This document shows positions 20,744-31,815 of a stretch of DNA of 64,000 nt, one piece after another. Source of the stretch: Apiotrichum sp. Y4204 (lineage: Eukaryota > Basidiomycota > Tremellomycetes > Trichosporonales > Trichosporonaceae); contig JAMYHL010000095.1 of assembly GCA_025531455.1 (NCBI GenBank), positions 1 to 64,000 on the forward strand, written 5' to 3'. Position numbers and translations under genes: made by a program. A model generated the notes under the pieces. It ran no database searches, was not told the DNA's origin, and was given only the letters and a program-made list of their open reading frames with translations. Position 1 is the first letter of the stretch, and each line of letters begins with the position of its first letter.

Positions 20744-22046
20744 ATGAGTGCACCTCCCCTTCCTGTTATTCCTCCACGGCCTGGCCAGGTGGACTGGGCA
20801 ATCTTCGACGTCCCGGAATATGGCAAGTGTCGAATACATACCCCCCGGTCATACCTAATGATTTACAGTCTGCGAAACGGGAACATCGTACTGGCGCTTC
20901 GAGAATATCACGTCAGACGAGTATCGCGTGTGAGTGCATCGTTGTTGTGTGGTTACAAACATCATTTTCCTGACCTTGCACAGTAAGATCCTAACACCTG
21001 ATTACAAGACCATGTACCAGGACTTGCGGCAGACTACCAATGATCTACGATTTGAGATACGACCACCTCGCAAACTTCCAGCTGGAGACTGGCTTATCAT
21101 GGACGTGATGACCTTCTCCATGTCGGGCTATCCAGGGATTGATTTGCACTCCAAGTCGGGCTGGGTTTTTGTCAGGGAGGGCCAATGCGATGTAAACCTC
21201 CCGGAAACGGCTTCTCAACTTTTACCGCCTGCCTCCTCTACCGAAGTATCTTCTTCTGTCGCCATGTCGGAAACTGTCCAGCAGCTGTCAACGTCTTCGC
21301 AGGAGCAGTCGTTCACTCCAACGGAATCCACAACGCCCTCGGAGCCGCTCTCTAGCTTTCAGCCCGTCAGCTCCAGTTCGCCGCCAACCTCACTGTTCAC
21401 GACCTCCACGTCCGTCATGAGCACAACCAATGTGTCTACAGAAGCGAAGGCTGTTAAGACTGAACTTCCGATATCATCGACAACTTCCCCGGTCATCGAC
21501 GACAGCTCATCAACCCTATCGCCCCTCAGCCCAGAGACGACGAGTCCTGTGGTTCCCGCGATGGGATCCACTCGCAGTACCACAAAGCTCACAGGCGGCG
21601 CGATTGCTGGGATCGTTATTGGTGTCCTTGCATGTGTGGCATTACTCGGACTTGTAATTATTCTGTGGAGAAGTCGTTCACGAAGGCACAAGGAGGATGG
21701 TTGTTACCACCCTCACGTTCACCACGGCGCGCCAGACGTATATGAGCCATATTCCGGGACTAACCAATGGCCAATTGTCGACACCAAGGAGTCTCTCCCT
21801 GTGCCACCTGCCCCAGCCGTTAATAGGGACCTCCCCGTGTACAACAGTCATGAGTCGTACTCTTCTTCGCATGCCCTTCAGTATCAGGATCAAGACGCGG
21901 CATTGGACCATACAAAGGCACTCTTCCATTCGCCGACCCCAAGTGATACCGACCCAACGGCATCTCGGCCTTTACATGAGACAGATGTCGGTCACGATAC
22001 AGATGTCGGGCGCATCCTCGTCATGCAACCACCCAAGTACATGTAA
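20744..22046 (+). CDS. Ser/Thr-rich single-pass membrane protein, GC-AG intron
   Basis: A 400-aa protein from three exons (20744-20822, 20869-20929, 20984-22046). The first intron has a GCAAGT donor with a TTTACAG acceptor, a textbook GC-AG intron. The ectodomain reads VDWAIFDVPEYVCETGTSYW, then LPAGDWLIMDVMTFSMSG, then SGWVFVREGQCDV. A Ser/Thr/Pro stalk follows, then one helix (GGAIAGIVIGVLACVALLGL) with a basic RSRSRR stop-transfer, and a His/Pro/Ser-rich tail. The layout matches its divergent neighbour. The chosen start MSAPPLPVIPP gives no hydrophobic leader, unlike the neighbour. Either an upstream exon is missing from the model or the protein inserts by its single helix. No function is assigned. 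Confidence 0.75.
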
Positions 22047-22585
22047 TTCTGTTGATCCGAGATTCGAAGCAGCGACACAGCTGCGTTTTCTGTACTTATA
22101 TAATAGGCACAATTCAGCACAAGGTGGTCATTTGCTTCTGCATCAGCAGTCAGTAGTAAGATTGAGAGCTGTGAGACTAAGTCCCTCACCGAGCATATTC
22201 TTCTCGCGGCTGCACCTCATGTGAGGGTGTTTGACCCTATTAGTGCGCCCGCTATCGGATGAGTGGTCGTGGGCGCCAAGTGTCGCGTGTCCGCTTTGAT
22301 TATAGCCTCCTGCCTGGGGAGAACAGATGTGGCAATCATAGGCAGCCATTTTTGCGGCCGCATTCCCTGTCACAACACAACGGTCGTCTCCAAGACCTGA
22401 AGTTGCACTGATCAACAACCGCGCTAGGTCATAGTCAAGTGACATCCCGTGTTTCCGAGCTTCCCAAAGCATACCAAGTATGATCGCATACACTCACACC
22501 ATGCCCCAAAACAAACTGTCGGCCAACGTGACACTGCCTCACGCTCTTTGACTGTTACCCTGTCCCAACCATTCACAATCTTTGA
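22047..22585. other. intergenic between convergent genes
   Basis: 539 bp between the membrane-protein gene and the end of the minus-strand hydrolase. No gene or repeat was seen; 3' UTR sequence presumably. Confidence 0.55.
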
Positions 22586-23963
22586 TCAATTGCCACCATC
22601 GCCGCCCGCACGGATGTCCATCTGCTGGAGAAGGTCCTCGACTCCAATGCGGAAGCCCTCGAAGCGCTTCGGCGACTGGAGAGGTAGGTTAGAGGCAGTG
22701 TGCACGCCGTTCGGGTCCTGAATGTGAGCGACTGGGGTTGAGGGCGCAACTGCAAGATTCTTCGACAACCACTCACCCTCCAGACTGTCACATCGACACC
22801 ATCACCGCGCATGCCTTTTGCGAGCGCATCAATCTCGTCCTCGAAAGCCTCGGCGGTGCCGACCGAGATGAAGACGGGGACGCTAGCGAGGAAGCGCCAG
22901 TGTCCAGCGGGCGCAAAGGCCGGCGAGAAGAACGGGAGCACGCGGGCTGACACGTCGTAGTGGCGACACGCGCTCTTAACCGCGAGGTCGAGCTTGGGCT
23001 TGCAGAGGATGTCGTTCGTGTTGCGGTACCAGCTGGGAAAGGACTGGGTGAGATCTACCCACGGGGAGCAGAGAGCAATGCCGCCGGGAAGGGGGAGACC
23101 AAGGACATCGAGCTGTGACGACAGCGCGAGCGCGAGATGCCCGCCCGCCGAGACGCCGAGGACGACAATATCCGATGGCTTGAAGCCCAGCGTCACGGTC
23201 AAATACCGCCAACCTGCCAGGGCATCCAGTAGGGGTGCGGGAAACGCCGAGCCGTCGTCCAGGCACTTCCGGTACTGCAGACCGAAGACGCGCAGCGACG
23301 TGTCGAGCGCCAACTTGGCGGGGAACGGGGCCATGAGTGGGTGACCGGCGATGTACGCGCTAGGGTCAGCGATGAGCAACGACTCCGGCTGCGCCATAGA
23401 ACGGGTAGGTACCGCGTGAGACCGGATCCCTAGCTAAAGGGCTACGAAAACCACCGAGACACTCACCCTCCGTGGATGTACATGATGATCTTTTCGCCCT
23501 CCTTGGCGAGAGCCGCGCCTTGTGCGCGCGCTCCGGTAGGAGAGAGCATGAAACCCGGCCTCTCGACAGAGGTGACGCCTTCGACTTCAGTCGCATACGC
23601 CGTACGCCACTCGCGCGGGGCGGGATTCACGTCGACAACTGTGCGCGCCACCTTGTCCCAAGGGTGACTGTTGAGGCCGTAGGCAATCTTGGGCGGGCGA
23701 GCAGCTTCCCCCTCCGCCTCGGGCGGCGGGAGGAACGGGTACATGAGGGCGACGGTCTTGAAAACCTTGCCAAACAGAAAGCTGCCCAGACTATCGTGCG
23801 CAGCGGGGCGGGTCATGTAGTACTGCGCAATCCACATGGGAAGGTTGCCGAGCACCAGGATGAGCGCGATGATACGAAGGAGCCCCGAGAGCGGCGGGCA
23901 ACGCGGGGCCGCGAGTGCGGACGCCGTGCGTGGTGGCAGGAGGGTAGATTGCACCGCGGGCAT
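22586..23963 (-). CDS. membrane-anchored HSL-type alpha/beta hydrolase
   Basis: Esterase/lipase of the hormone-sensitive-lipase-like alpha/beta-hydrolase group, 403 aa. Exons are 23467-23963, 22777-23359 and 22586-22717. An N-terminal membrane helix (LLRIIALILVLGNLPMWIAQ, about residues 28-48) suggests anchoring in the ER or lipid-droplet membrane. The oxyanion-hole motif HGGAYIAGHP is rebuilt exactly across intron 1 (107 nt; branch CTGAC, acceptor CCTAG). The nucleophile elbow is GVSAG with Ser236. Asp340 (AFEDEIDAL) and His366 (PNGVHTA, rebuilt across intron 2) complete a standard triad. Phases close precisely over both introns, which supports the model. Substrate could be a short-chain acyl ester, sterol ester or glyceride; sequence alone does not decide. 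Neighbours give no functional hint. Confidence 0.88.
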
Positions 23964-24543
23964 GACGAGAAGAGACGCAAGAGGAGAAAGAAAGTCAGGT
24001 GAAAGGAGAGTGAGTGCAAGTTGGAAACGCGTACAAGACAGCTACCAACAAAGGAGTCGCGGATGTCAAGGTACGGTCAGTGGTGCATTGCACGACGCGT
24101 TAACTGATAGAAAACTCGGGTAGGGCAAGCAGCAACAAACCCGCGCAACCGCAAACACGAAATGGACCAGGCTCGGCATGCTCGGCAACTACAAAAGGCC
24201 GCGCCCCCCGAAAAGCCGCCGTGGATCCCGTGGAAAAGATCGGCTGGCCCTGAGCAAATACGTCATGTGGGGGATCGGCAGCATGGGAGGGGCACGTGAT
24301 TGGCATGCAGATAGCGCGTGGCTAGCATGTGATCGCCATCTGTAACAGCCCTGTGCCCCCCCGTGTCCGGTGTTTGCCACTCTGTGGCCACTCTCCTCTC
24401 TTGTGCCCGGTGCGTACTGGGGGGACGCCTACCATCATCCGAATAGTCTCCCGACAGTGGGAAATCAATCCAATCCACGCTCGCAAGAGAGGATCCACAA
24501 ACCTTAGAGGTCCACAACTGCTTTCATCACTACCCACTCCACC
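23964..24543. other. divergent promoter region
   Basis: 580 bp between the start codons of the hydrolase (minus) and the J-protein (plus). It contains a CACGTG E-box-like hexamer near 24293. No gene seen. Confidence 0.5.
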
Positions 24544-25885
24544 ATGCACAAGCACGTCTCGGCACTCGACGTCCTGCGCGCGCGCTGCGCATGCTCATGC
24601 AGCCCCGCGACGACATCCTACACCCTCCCACTCCTTCACCATCAGCAGCCTCCCAACCGCCAGCGGCGCGGGATGCACGCGACGGCGTTTGCCGACCCCA
24701 ACCCTGACCCCGACCGAACGCCGCACCCAAGCGCACGCCGCGCACAGCGACAACAGCGACCGTCGGCGTCGTACCGGTTTCCGACAAAGGGTCGGCGTGG
24801 GGGCGCGCCAGATCCATACGAGGTGCTAGGCCTCGAGCGCGGCGCGAGCGGCGCCGAAATCAAATCGGCCTGTAAGTAACTACCAAGTGGACGAGTTCCG
24901 ATTTGGAGGACTCGAGGATTCCGAATCGGAAGCCAACAGGTGCATACCCCCGATTCGATGCTGACTGTTGTTCGACAACTTGACGATTCCTCGCGCCCAC
25001 AATCCACTACGATGACCTCCGCATCAATGCATACGACGTGCAACGGCGCACGCGACCCAATGCAACTACCATTCCCACCCCAGATTACGGCCTTGCCCTC
25101 CTGCTCCACCCAGACAGTTCGCACCCCTCCGCGTCGGCAGAGCATTTTGCGCTGCTCAACAAGGCGTACAAACTTCTCTCCACGTCTGCTGGTCGCAACT
25201 CGTACCTGCAAACCGGTTACGGGTGGAGTGGCGGCTTCGATGCACAGTATTCGGAGGACAGCCGGGACGCTGCTGCGCGCGAGATTATCCGCCGTGCGCG
25301 CGCGGCCGGTGCCTCAGAGTGGCGCTCCCGCGGATTCCGCGACTCGGAGGCGGGTAGTGGCGCCTGGACGTACCGCAATGTCGACGGACGGCAGTGGCAC
25401 CCGTACGACGCAGACGGCCACGCGACCGGCGGCGGCGAGGAGCTCTACATGTCCAATACGCGGTTCGTCGCCATCATACTTGCGTTCGGCGGTGCGTTCG
25501 CCTTCTTCCAGTACCTCCGCTTTGGAGGCGTCAAGGACAACACGCGCGACCACCTGATTGACAGGCACATCCAGTGAGTCCATTTCGGGTGGGGCTTCTG
25601 GAGACGCGTCGTATGATGGTCTTCCGCTTTGCGTCTCATCTGGAGGATCCCTCTCATGCTCTTCTATCGCTCTTTCCTTGACTCACACACAGCGCATCCA
25701 AGGCTCTCGAGGAGGCACGCCGCGAGGCCGCCATGTTCGGAAAAGAGCGGCGCGAGCAGCTGCGCCGCCGCGTGCGTGAGATGCACGTCATGGAGGAGAT
25801 TGAGAAGTTGGAGCGCGGCGGGGGGATTCGCCACACACGCGCGCTTCCGCCGCCGGAGAACCTGTCCGCTGGGCCGGGCTCGTAG
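24544..25885 (+). CDS. mitochondrial-type membrane J-domain (DnaJ) protein
   Basis: A 336-aa J-protein from three exons (24544-24871, 25084-25573, 25693-25885). The N-terminus is rich in Arg, Ser and His with few acidic residues, like a mitochondrial presequence. The J-domain covers about residues 93-150: DPYEVLGLERGASGAEIKSA, then YYGLALLLHPDSS with HPD at 118-120, then HFALLNKAYKLLST. The first intron (212 nt, long for this genome) splits helix I-II from the HPD loop, and splicing restores the domain. A membrane helix follows near residues 250-268 (FVAIILAFGGAFAFF), then a charged helical tail. The arrangement of presequence, J-domain and single helix resembles mitochondrial inner-membrane J-proteins such as yeast Jid1. 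It would stimulate Hsp70 ATPase activity. The orthologue name is tentative. Confidence 0.85.
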
Positions 25886-26448
25886 TGGTCTGATAACTGA
25901 TATGTATTCTGTTGGCGGCTCATGTGTGTTTGCTGTGCTCCGACACTCGAGGCGAGAGGCGAGAATTGATGACGACGTTGAAGGATAAAGTACAACTCTG
26001 AGAGACCTCCTAAAATACTCCGACGAGAACCAAGTATCGTCGTCGTGCACGACTCCGGGACAGTGCATGAATCTCCGCACTATTCTTCGCATGGTGTCAG
26101 CCACGCATCGACCTGGGGTTGGTCACAAATTGAACGGGTTAGAGACGCTGCGACAGTTAGCACACTCGCGGTACTGTAATACGGGTTAGTCCTGGGTCAC
26201 ATGTGCACTCCAGTGCACCACATCCGAATGTCTCATGGGCAGTGCCCTTATATAAATGGCGGTATCGTTACGTATCAACGGTATCCGGTATCGGTCGGAG
26301 TATCTCTACTGCACAGTACAGTCGCCCTTCTTGTCTTTAGTGTCGCCCTTACGTCTCCGGCTCTCGGCGCCGCCGACCAGCTCGGCATACTTGAGCTGCA
26401 GGGTCAACCCTCGCTGTCGACGCGGCCGCCGCAGGGCGTGTTAGCGGA
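25886..26448. other. intergenic with an isolated TATA box
   Basis: 563 bp between convergent genes. TATATAAA at 26249-26256 on the plus strand is not followed by a recognisable gene. Otherwise unremarkable. Confidence 0.45.
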
Positions 26449-27396
26449 CTACCTCACCTCCTCTGTTTTGCTCAGGAGGCCCTTGTCGTGGCGCGCCTTG
26501 AGCGCCTTGATCGTCGATTGCAGTTCGGCATCTGCGCGCCTGGCCGGTTAGTATATATTCCAGCGGAACCAAGGTTTTCACACTCACTTCTCCGTCTTGG
26601 TCTTCACGAATGGCACTTTGACGTCCTTCACATCCTGGCCGGCGCGCTTCATGGCGGCCGCCGCAGCCGCTGCACGGGCCTCGAGCTGTGGCCCGGCGGC
26701 CTGGACGGCAGCCACTGGGCTGGGGCGCGGATTGCTCTGCACGGAAAGCTTGGACGAGCTGCCTGCCGAGGTTGCGGTGGTTGCCGTGGTGGTGGAGCTT
26801 AGCAGGCGGGACATGGCGGACTTGGCGCTTGGACTTGACACACCGCCGCGCGGGGTGTTTGCGCCGCTTGTTACTGGCGTCGGTGTGCACGAGTGGTCGC
26901 CCTTATGCCTGTGGGTGGGGCAGAAGACGCGGGTGCACTCGTCGCACTTCATCGGCACAACAATGATCTTTGTGCATCCGCGGCGATAGCATATTTTCCC
27001 TGTCTCCTTCTTTCGACGGAGCTCGGCCTTCTTGCGCGCCTCGCCGCCTTCCATCGCAACGCACGTACCCGAGAGAATGTGCCGCTCCACTGCCTCATTG
27101 GGGTCCCGCACGCCTGGCGGGTAGGGGACCACCTCGTTGCACATCGGGCACTGGGGAGCGATGCGGTCGACCATGCTCGGTGGCAACGGGGCGGTGCAGG
27201 AGTGCACAGAGGGCAGAAAGTGGTCCTGGCAGAACGGCTGCTTGCATGCCGGGCACTGCGGTCAGTGAGGAAAAAAACTTGAAGCGCTCACGGGGAATGG
27301 AAGGAAGTCGTGAAGGTTGCAGTACGCGTGCGTGCAAGCCTTGCCCAAAAACATGATCTCTTCCTTGTCGGACGCGAGCGAGGAGCGCGAGCTCAT
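26449..27396 (-). CDS. AN1-type zinc-finger protein (ZFAND2/Cuz1-like)
   Basis: A 287-aa protein from three exons (27292-27396, 26588-27255, 26449-26539). Two AN1 fingers are present. The first spans residues 21-55, with CTHAYC, DFLPF, CPACKQPFCQDH and HSC, joined in phase across intron 1. The second spans about 124-158, with CYRRGC, MKCDECTRVFCPTH and HSC. Between them is the CPMC...HILSGTC pattern typical of the ZFAND2 family. A Ser/Thr/Ala-rich linker and a short charged C-terminal helix (KALKARHDKGLLSKTEEV) complete it. Family members such as yeast Cuz1 and animal AIRAP link Cdc48/p97 and the proteasome during arsenite and proteotoxic stress. That role is family knowledge, not visible here. 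The last intron uses the CCAG acceptor at 26540, since the CGCAG acceptor 7 nt further on gives a poorer C-terminus. Confidence 0.88.
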
Positions 27397-28422
27397 GATG
27401 AGAGTGTTCTGAGTAAAGGTCGGGGATTCAGAGAGTAAGGTAAAAGTTGAAGTGTTTGCGGTTGAGCTGATGTCGAATTGAGGCCGTGGTATCTCCTCTG
27501 ATGGATAGTGAATCTGGTGAATGTTGCGAAAGCCAAAGTGGGTGGCAACAAAAAACCTGTTATCAACAACTTTATACTTGCCTATGCAGCCGTCGGCCCC
27601 GGCGTCGGGCATCGGACAGGAAGAGGTGCAAGATCGTACGCCGCGTCGGCGCCGCGTGTGTGCTGAGCAATAATAATTATATGAGATTGTAGATGGACGG
27701 TGGATGAGATGGAATGGATGATTCGAGCACACACTGGTACACTGTACACTGGTACTGTACGCCAAGGAAAAGGCACAAGCTGCCAGCGGCCGGCGGTTTT
27801 GATGACGCGTTGCTTGCGGTGGGCGTGGTACCAAGAGACGTACTAATCAGACTATTATCGGAATCAATCTAGAGGTAGTGGTTCAGGATAGAGTAATCAC
27901 GATCCTTTCTAATGCGTTTCAGCTTTGCTTTGTCATCCGTTTCATGTTGGGGTTTGGGGATGTGCGCTGTACGCTTGTACTCTTGTCTTGGGGGAGATGG
28001 GGCACATTGCCCAAAGAGGAATATTTGCCACTCCATGTGCCCCCCTTCTGTCGCCACTCCATGCTGATACTCTGACGCTCAAGCCCCTGCTAGTCCACAG
28101 AATCTGGCTTTGTTGAATCGACGGATCGACGCGAGACGACAGGTTCCCATCTCTGGGACTCAACCGGCGAGGGCAACAGTCCATTGGTATGGAGACCCGG
28201 GCTGTCATGCGGACTTCCGGGCGCCGTGGGACAGACCGGACATGTGATGGTCACACATTCCCGTCAACGTCCAGATCTCGGAGCGGCACCGCTGCGCGTT
28301 GCTTATCTCATTGGGATCTGGGGAATGTCACGTCTACTGTAATTATCCACGCCCATAGCCTGACAGCGGAGGTAATGCAATCTGGCGCTTCCACCCTCTC
28401 GAGCACTCTCACAGTCTATGCA
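27397..28422. other. intergenic, promoter of AN1 gene and 3' flank of thioesterase
   Basis: About 1.0 kb. A short palindromic stretch of GTACACTGTACACTGGTACTGTAC type lies near 27737-27761. No gene was seen. Confidence 0.5.
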
Positions 28423-30058
28423 TCACACTCCGCTGCGCTTCTTGAGCATGTTGTACACCTCATCGGTCATCTTGCCGCGCTTCTGGGTGTTGTAGTCGAA
28501 GAGCACGAGGCCGCTGTGTGTTAGAAGCACTGCGCTATGGCCTCGAGACAGTGACTCCACTCACCACTCCGACGTAATCGCCAGCTTGTTCTTCGTGATG
28601 CTCCACCCAGCGGTATGGAGCTTGAACTCTGCGCGGTCTTTGTCAATCGAGTGCGGCCGGCATCCCCAGATAAGCTGGCGTCAGATGTGTTCTCAAGCAA
28701 CGCGCCCAAGTCAGACATCGTGCACAGTCCGTACAGACCGGGGCCGATGAAGACCTAGACTAGCTCAGACTTACGCTGTCCGGCCACGTAACCGGGAAAC
28801 GATAGCGAATGTAGACGTCTTTGACGATGAAGGACGTGTTGCGGCCGCGCTGGAGTCAGAAGATGCAGGTATACAGTATGTGCAGGGCGGATGATCTGGA
28901 TCTCGTGCGCCGAGGCACGCGGCGGCATGCACGTTGGCCGCCGCGTCAAGCGGAGGAGTTCTATCCGGGTTCCTCCGGAGTGATTCCACCAATGCCCGGC
29001 TCCATCGCACCCCGCGTGAGCCGACGCGAACGCCCCGATCACAAAGCCTGGTCGCGACCAGGGATGCTAGCGCCGTCTAATTCCCCGGTCTCGATCGTCA
29101 GCTAGCCTCCATTCCAGAGACACTCCGTCGCGGACTCGGGGTTCCTGCCGATCACGGCGCCGTTCAGCTAACGTCCAGCCCGGGGCTCTCGGCGCCGACC
29201 GGCATCTGCTCGGCACGGCATCATTCTGTTAATCGAAAAGCGTACCTTGAAGTCCTCCGTCATCTCCGCGCCGAGTTCTGTCTCGAACGTCTGCACCCAC
29301 CGCATGCGCTGGCTTTCGAGATACCGCGCATAGCTAACGTTGTTGATGTGCCTGTAGGCGGTGGTTTGAGATGTAGAACAATAGCAGCGGCGATCGCGTC
29401 AGGAACAGATGGGTTCGGCGCCGGGTTCGGGATCGGGTTCGGCGTCGGGGTCGAATCGGACCGGATTCGGAATGGACCGGAAGTGATCGCAATCGTGACG
29501 ACAGAGGAAGCGAAAGACAAAGAGAAAAACAAAACAGAGCCCGCGTCAGCGTCTAGCCTTTATCCCCCATTGAGTCGTCTTCTTTCTCACTGGAACATGT
29601 CGCTCTCGCCCCATGCGACGGGGTATTCAAGGCGGCCAGCGGTGTCGAATCCGTTAGAGTCAAACCATTCGTGAATGGTCGCGCGCGCGCGGTCGAGCGA
29701 GCGATCGAGATGCGGCGGCGGCGGGATCCCGTCCCGCGCGGCCGAGACATCCGGCGGGCTCCAGTCTGGCGGCAGCGCGTCGTGGCCTGGCGGTGGACGC
29801 GCGGTGGTGTGGTCGTCCGGTGATGCTGGGCCTACCTCCCCCGGCGCAAGGTAGAAAGCCGAGTTGGGGTCCGAGAACTTTGCATACAGGTCCTGCCGTC
29901 AGCGAGATCGGCGATTGGAGACTGGAGGCCGGAGACCGAGGGAGCGACAGTTCTCAAGATGCGTGACTCACCTTGAGCTTCTTGTCGTCCCGCACGACTG
30001 CGGCAGTGGAGAAGGTGCGCTGCGCTGGGCGCAGCACTGATGGGCGCAGCATGAACAT
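28423..30058 (-). CDS. hotdog-fold acyl-CoA thioesterase-like protein, mitochondrial
   Basis: A 256-aa protein of the 4-hydroxybenzoyl-CoA thioesterase/YbgC hotdog class from six exons (29972-30058, 29591-29892, 29246-29351, 28775-28849, 28565-28674, 28423-28513). The N-terminus MFMLRPSVLRPAQRTFSTAA looks like a mitochondrial presequence with an R/F/S cleavage context. After a Pro/Asp-rich linker comes the hotdog helix: PVAWGESDMFQ joined to HINNVSYARYLES, in which the Asp of GESD matches the catalytic Asp of the class. TSFIVKDVYIRYRFPVTWPD and the final strands up to TQKRGKMTDEVYNMLKKRSG follow. Two introns are unusually long (237 and 396 nt; see findings). It likely hydrolyses acyl-CoA or an aromatic acyl-CoA in mitochondria. 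Substrate is not predictable. All splice phases close. Confidence 0.85.
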
Positions 30059-31815
30059 GTTTGAGGGTGGCTCCAACAGAGATGCGCGATGGTTAGAGGG
30101 GGGTGGAGAGTGAGATGACGAAAGGGGCACTCGAATTCTCGAAGGTTGCATTGCATGCAATGGCACGGAATGTGGAGTCTGAAAGTAGCCGAAACGCTTT
30201 GGCCGCGGGGGCGCGAGGCGCCGAGGCGCTTTTTAGATGTGTTTAGCGCCGTCCTTCGATTCGTCTACATACAACAATCAACCAATCTTACCGATAACTA
30301 CCAACGTGAAACCCACAACGACAACCTGGATCCTAGCCAGCCCCGCTATAGCCTAGAACATGCAGTAGGTACATAGACAAGACACCCGACAACAGCTGCG
30401 GATTGAGCTTTGAGGGTGCATACCCCCATGACTGGATGCGCCCATCATGCCCATCTGCTCAGATGCCCACCTACGCTTCGCGCTTTCACAAACCTGTGCG
30501 ATCCAGGCATTGCGTACTTGCATGTAAATCGTGCAGTCCTGGATCCTAGATCTTTGCCGTACTGCAGTCTGCGCGCACAGACGTGCGACGTGCAACCACC
30601 AGATCACCAGAAATGCGCTACAGGGCGCTAGGCATTGTAGCGTGCATCATGCATCATGTGTATCAACCGTTGTAACCAGTACCTGCGGCCTGTGGGCCTG
30701 TGCATAGTGGGTCTGGCACGTCATACCTGCCATTGTCGTTCGTGGTGCATCATAGCTCGCGATAACTCGCAGCAGCTCGCATCATACCTCGCATGTGGCG
30801 AGTTGCAACAAGGCGGTTCCCACCGATGCACACCTGTGCAGCGCAGGCGACGAGCGCTATCCCGCTATCGCGATATCGCAGTCGCGGTATCGCCGGTGCC
30901 CGCGTATCCGGCACAATCAGCACCTCACAATCTCGATTGACCAAGCAATCGAAGCATTACGATGATGCTTGTACAGCAGTATGACCTAAGAGGCACATAA
31001 AATACAAATACCTTGATCCATACACAAAGCTTGACTGCGAATGATGCAACTGTGTAAGTGGGGTGCTAGTCTAGGACACGGGCCCACACGAAAGAAACAG
31101 AAAGAAAAATGCATACAGTAGTGAGGAAACACAGAGACATGCCGATGAGTGTGGGTAGAGTACGAAGCCAGCGTGACGCTGAGCAGCCGCACTGGTGCCA
31201 ATGCCAAGGCCCGAAGCGTCCAGCGCCCGGGAAGAGTGGAGCAAGGTTACAAGCAGGAAGGAATGATATCAGGATCATAGGATCGCAGAATCTCCAAGAA
31301 TGCAGAGCGGATCGAGGGGGTACACCGAGTGTGCGATGACCATGTCGTAGAATCGTGCAGAGGTGTTACAGCCGAAGAAGGTTGACAGTTTTGGCCCAGG
31401 GTGAGGATGAAAGCCTAATGCCAAAGTGGTGTTTGAAGTGGACACAGAGTTTGGGTGGGTCGTACTTGTACAGGCGGGGACTGTTGTGCCGGTGGAACGG
31501 GTTCTCGGAGAATAGTGCCATGTCAACTAGAACAAGCTTCAGGCATTCAGAGTCTGGAGTTGGCTAGCTCTTGTGTAAGGCAGCTGGAAGCCATGCGATG
31601 GAATGACGAGGTGCGGTAGGTTTGTGGTGGGCATGGGGGAATGCAAGAGTCGCAGTTCGCGACCGAGATGAGAAGGCCAGCAGGGTGTTGCGCAACGTAA
31701 TGGTCATCATATGGTTGTGCACAGCCTGGCGATCTGGGGTTGTTTGAAGGTGCCATGCGGAGGTGCGTCTCGTTCCAAGGCTTGGACTGGCGGCAGGGCG
31801 CTCGTCCGTCTGCGA
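30059..31815. other. gene-poor intergenic region
   Basis: About 1.76 kb with short frames only. Short palindromes around 30850-30900 (repeated ATCGCGATATCGC-like strings) are visible. No RNA gene or protein gene was supported. Confidence 0.5.
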
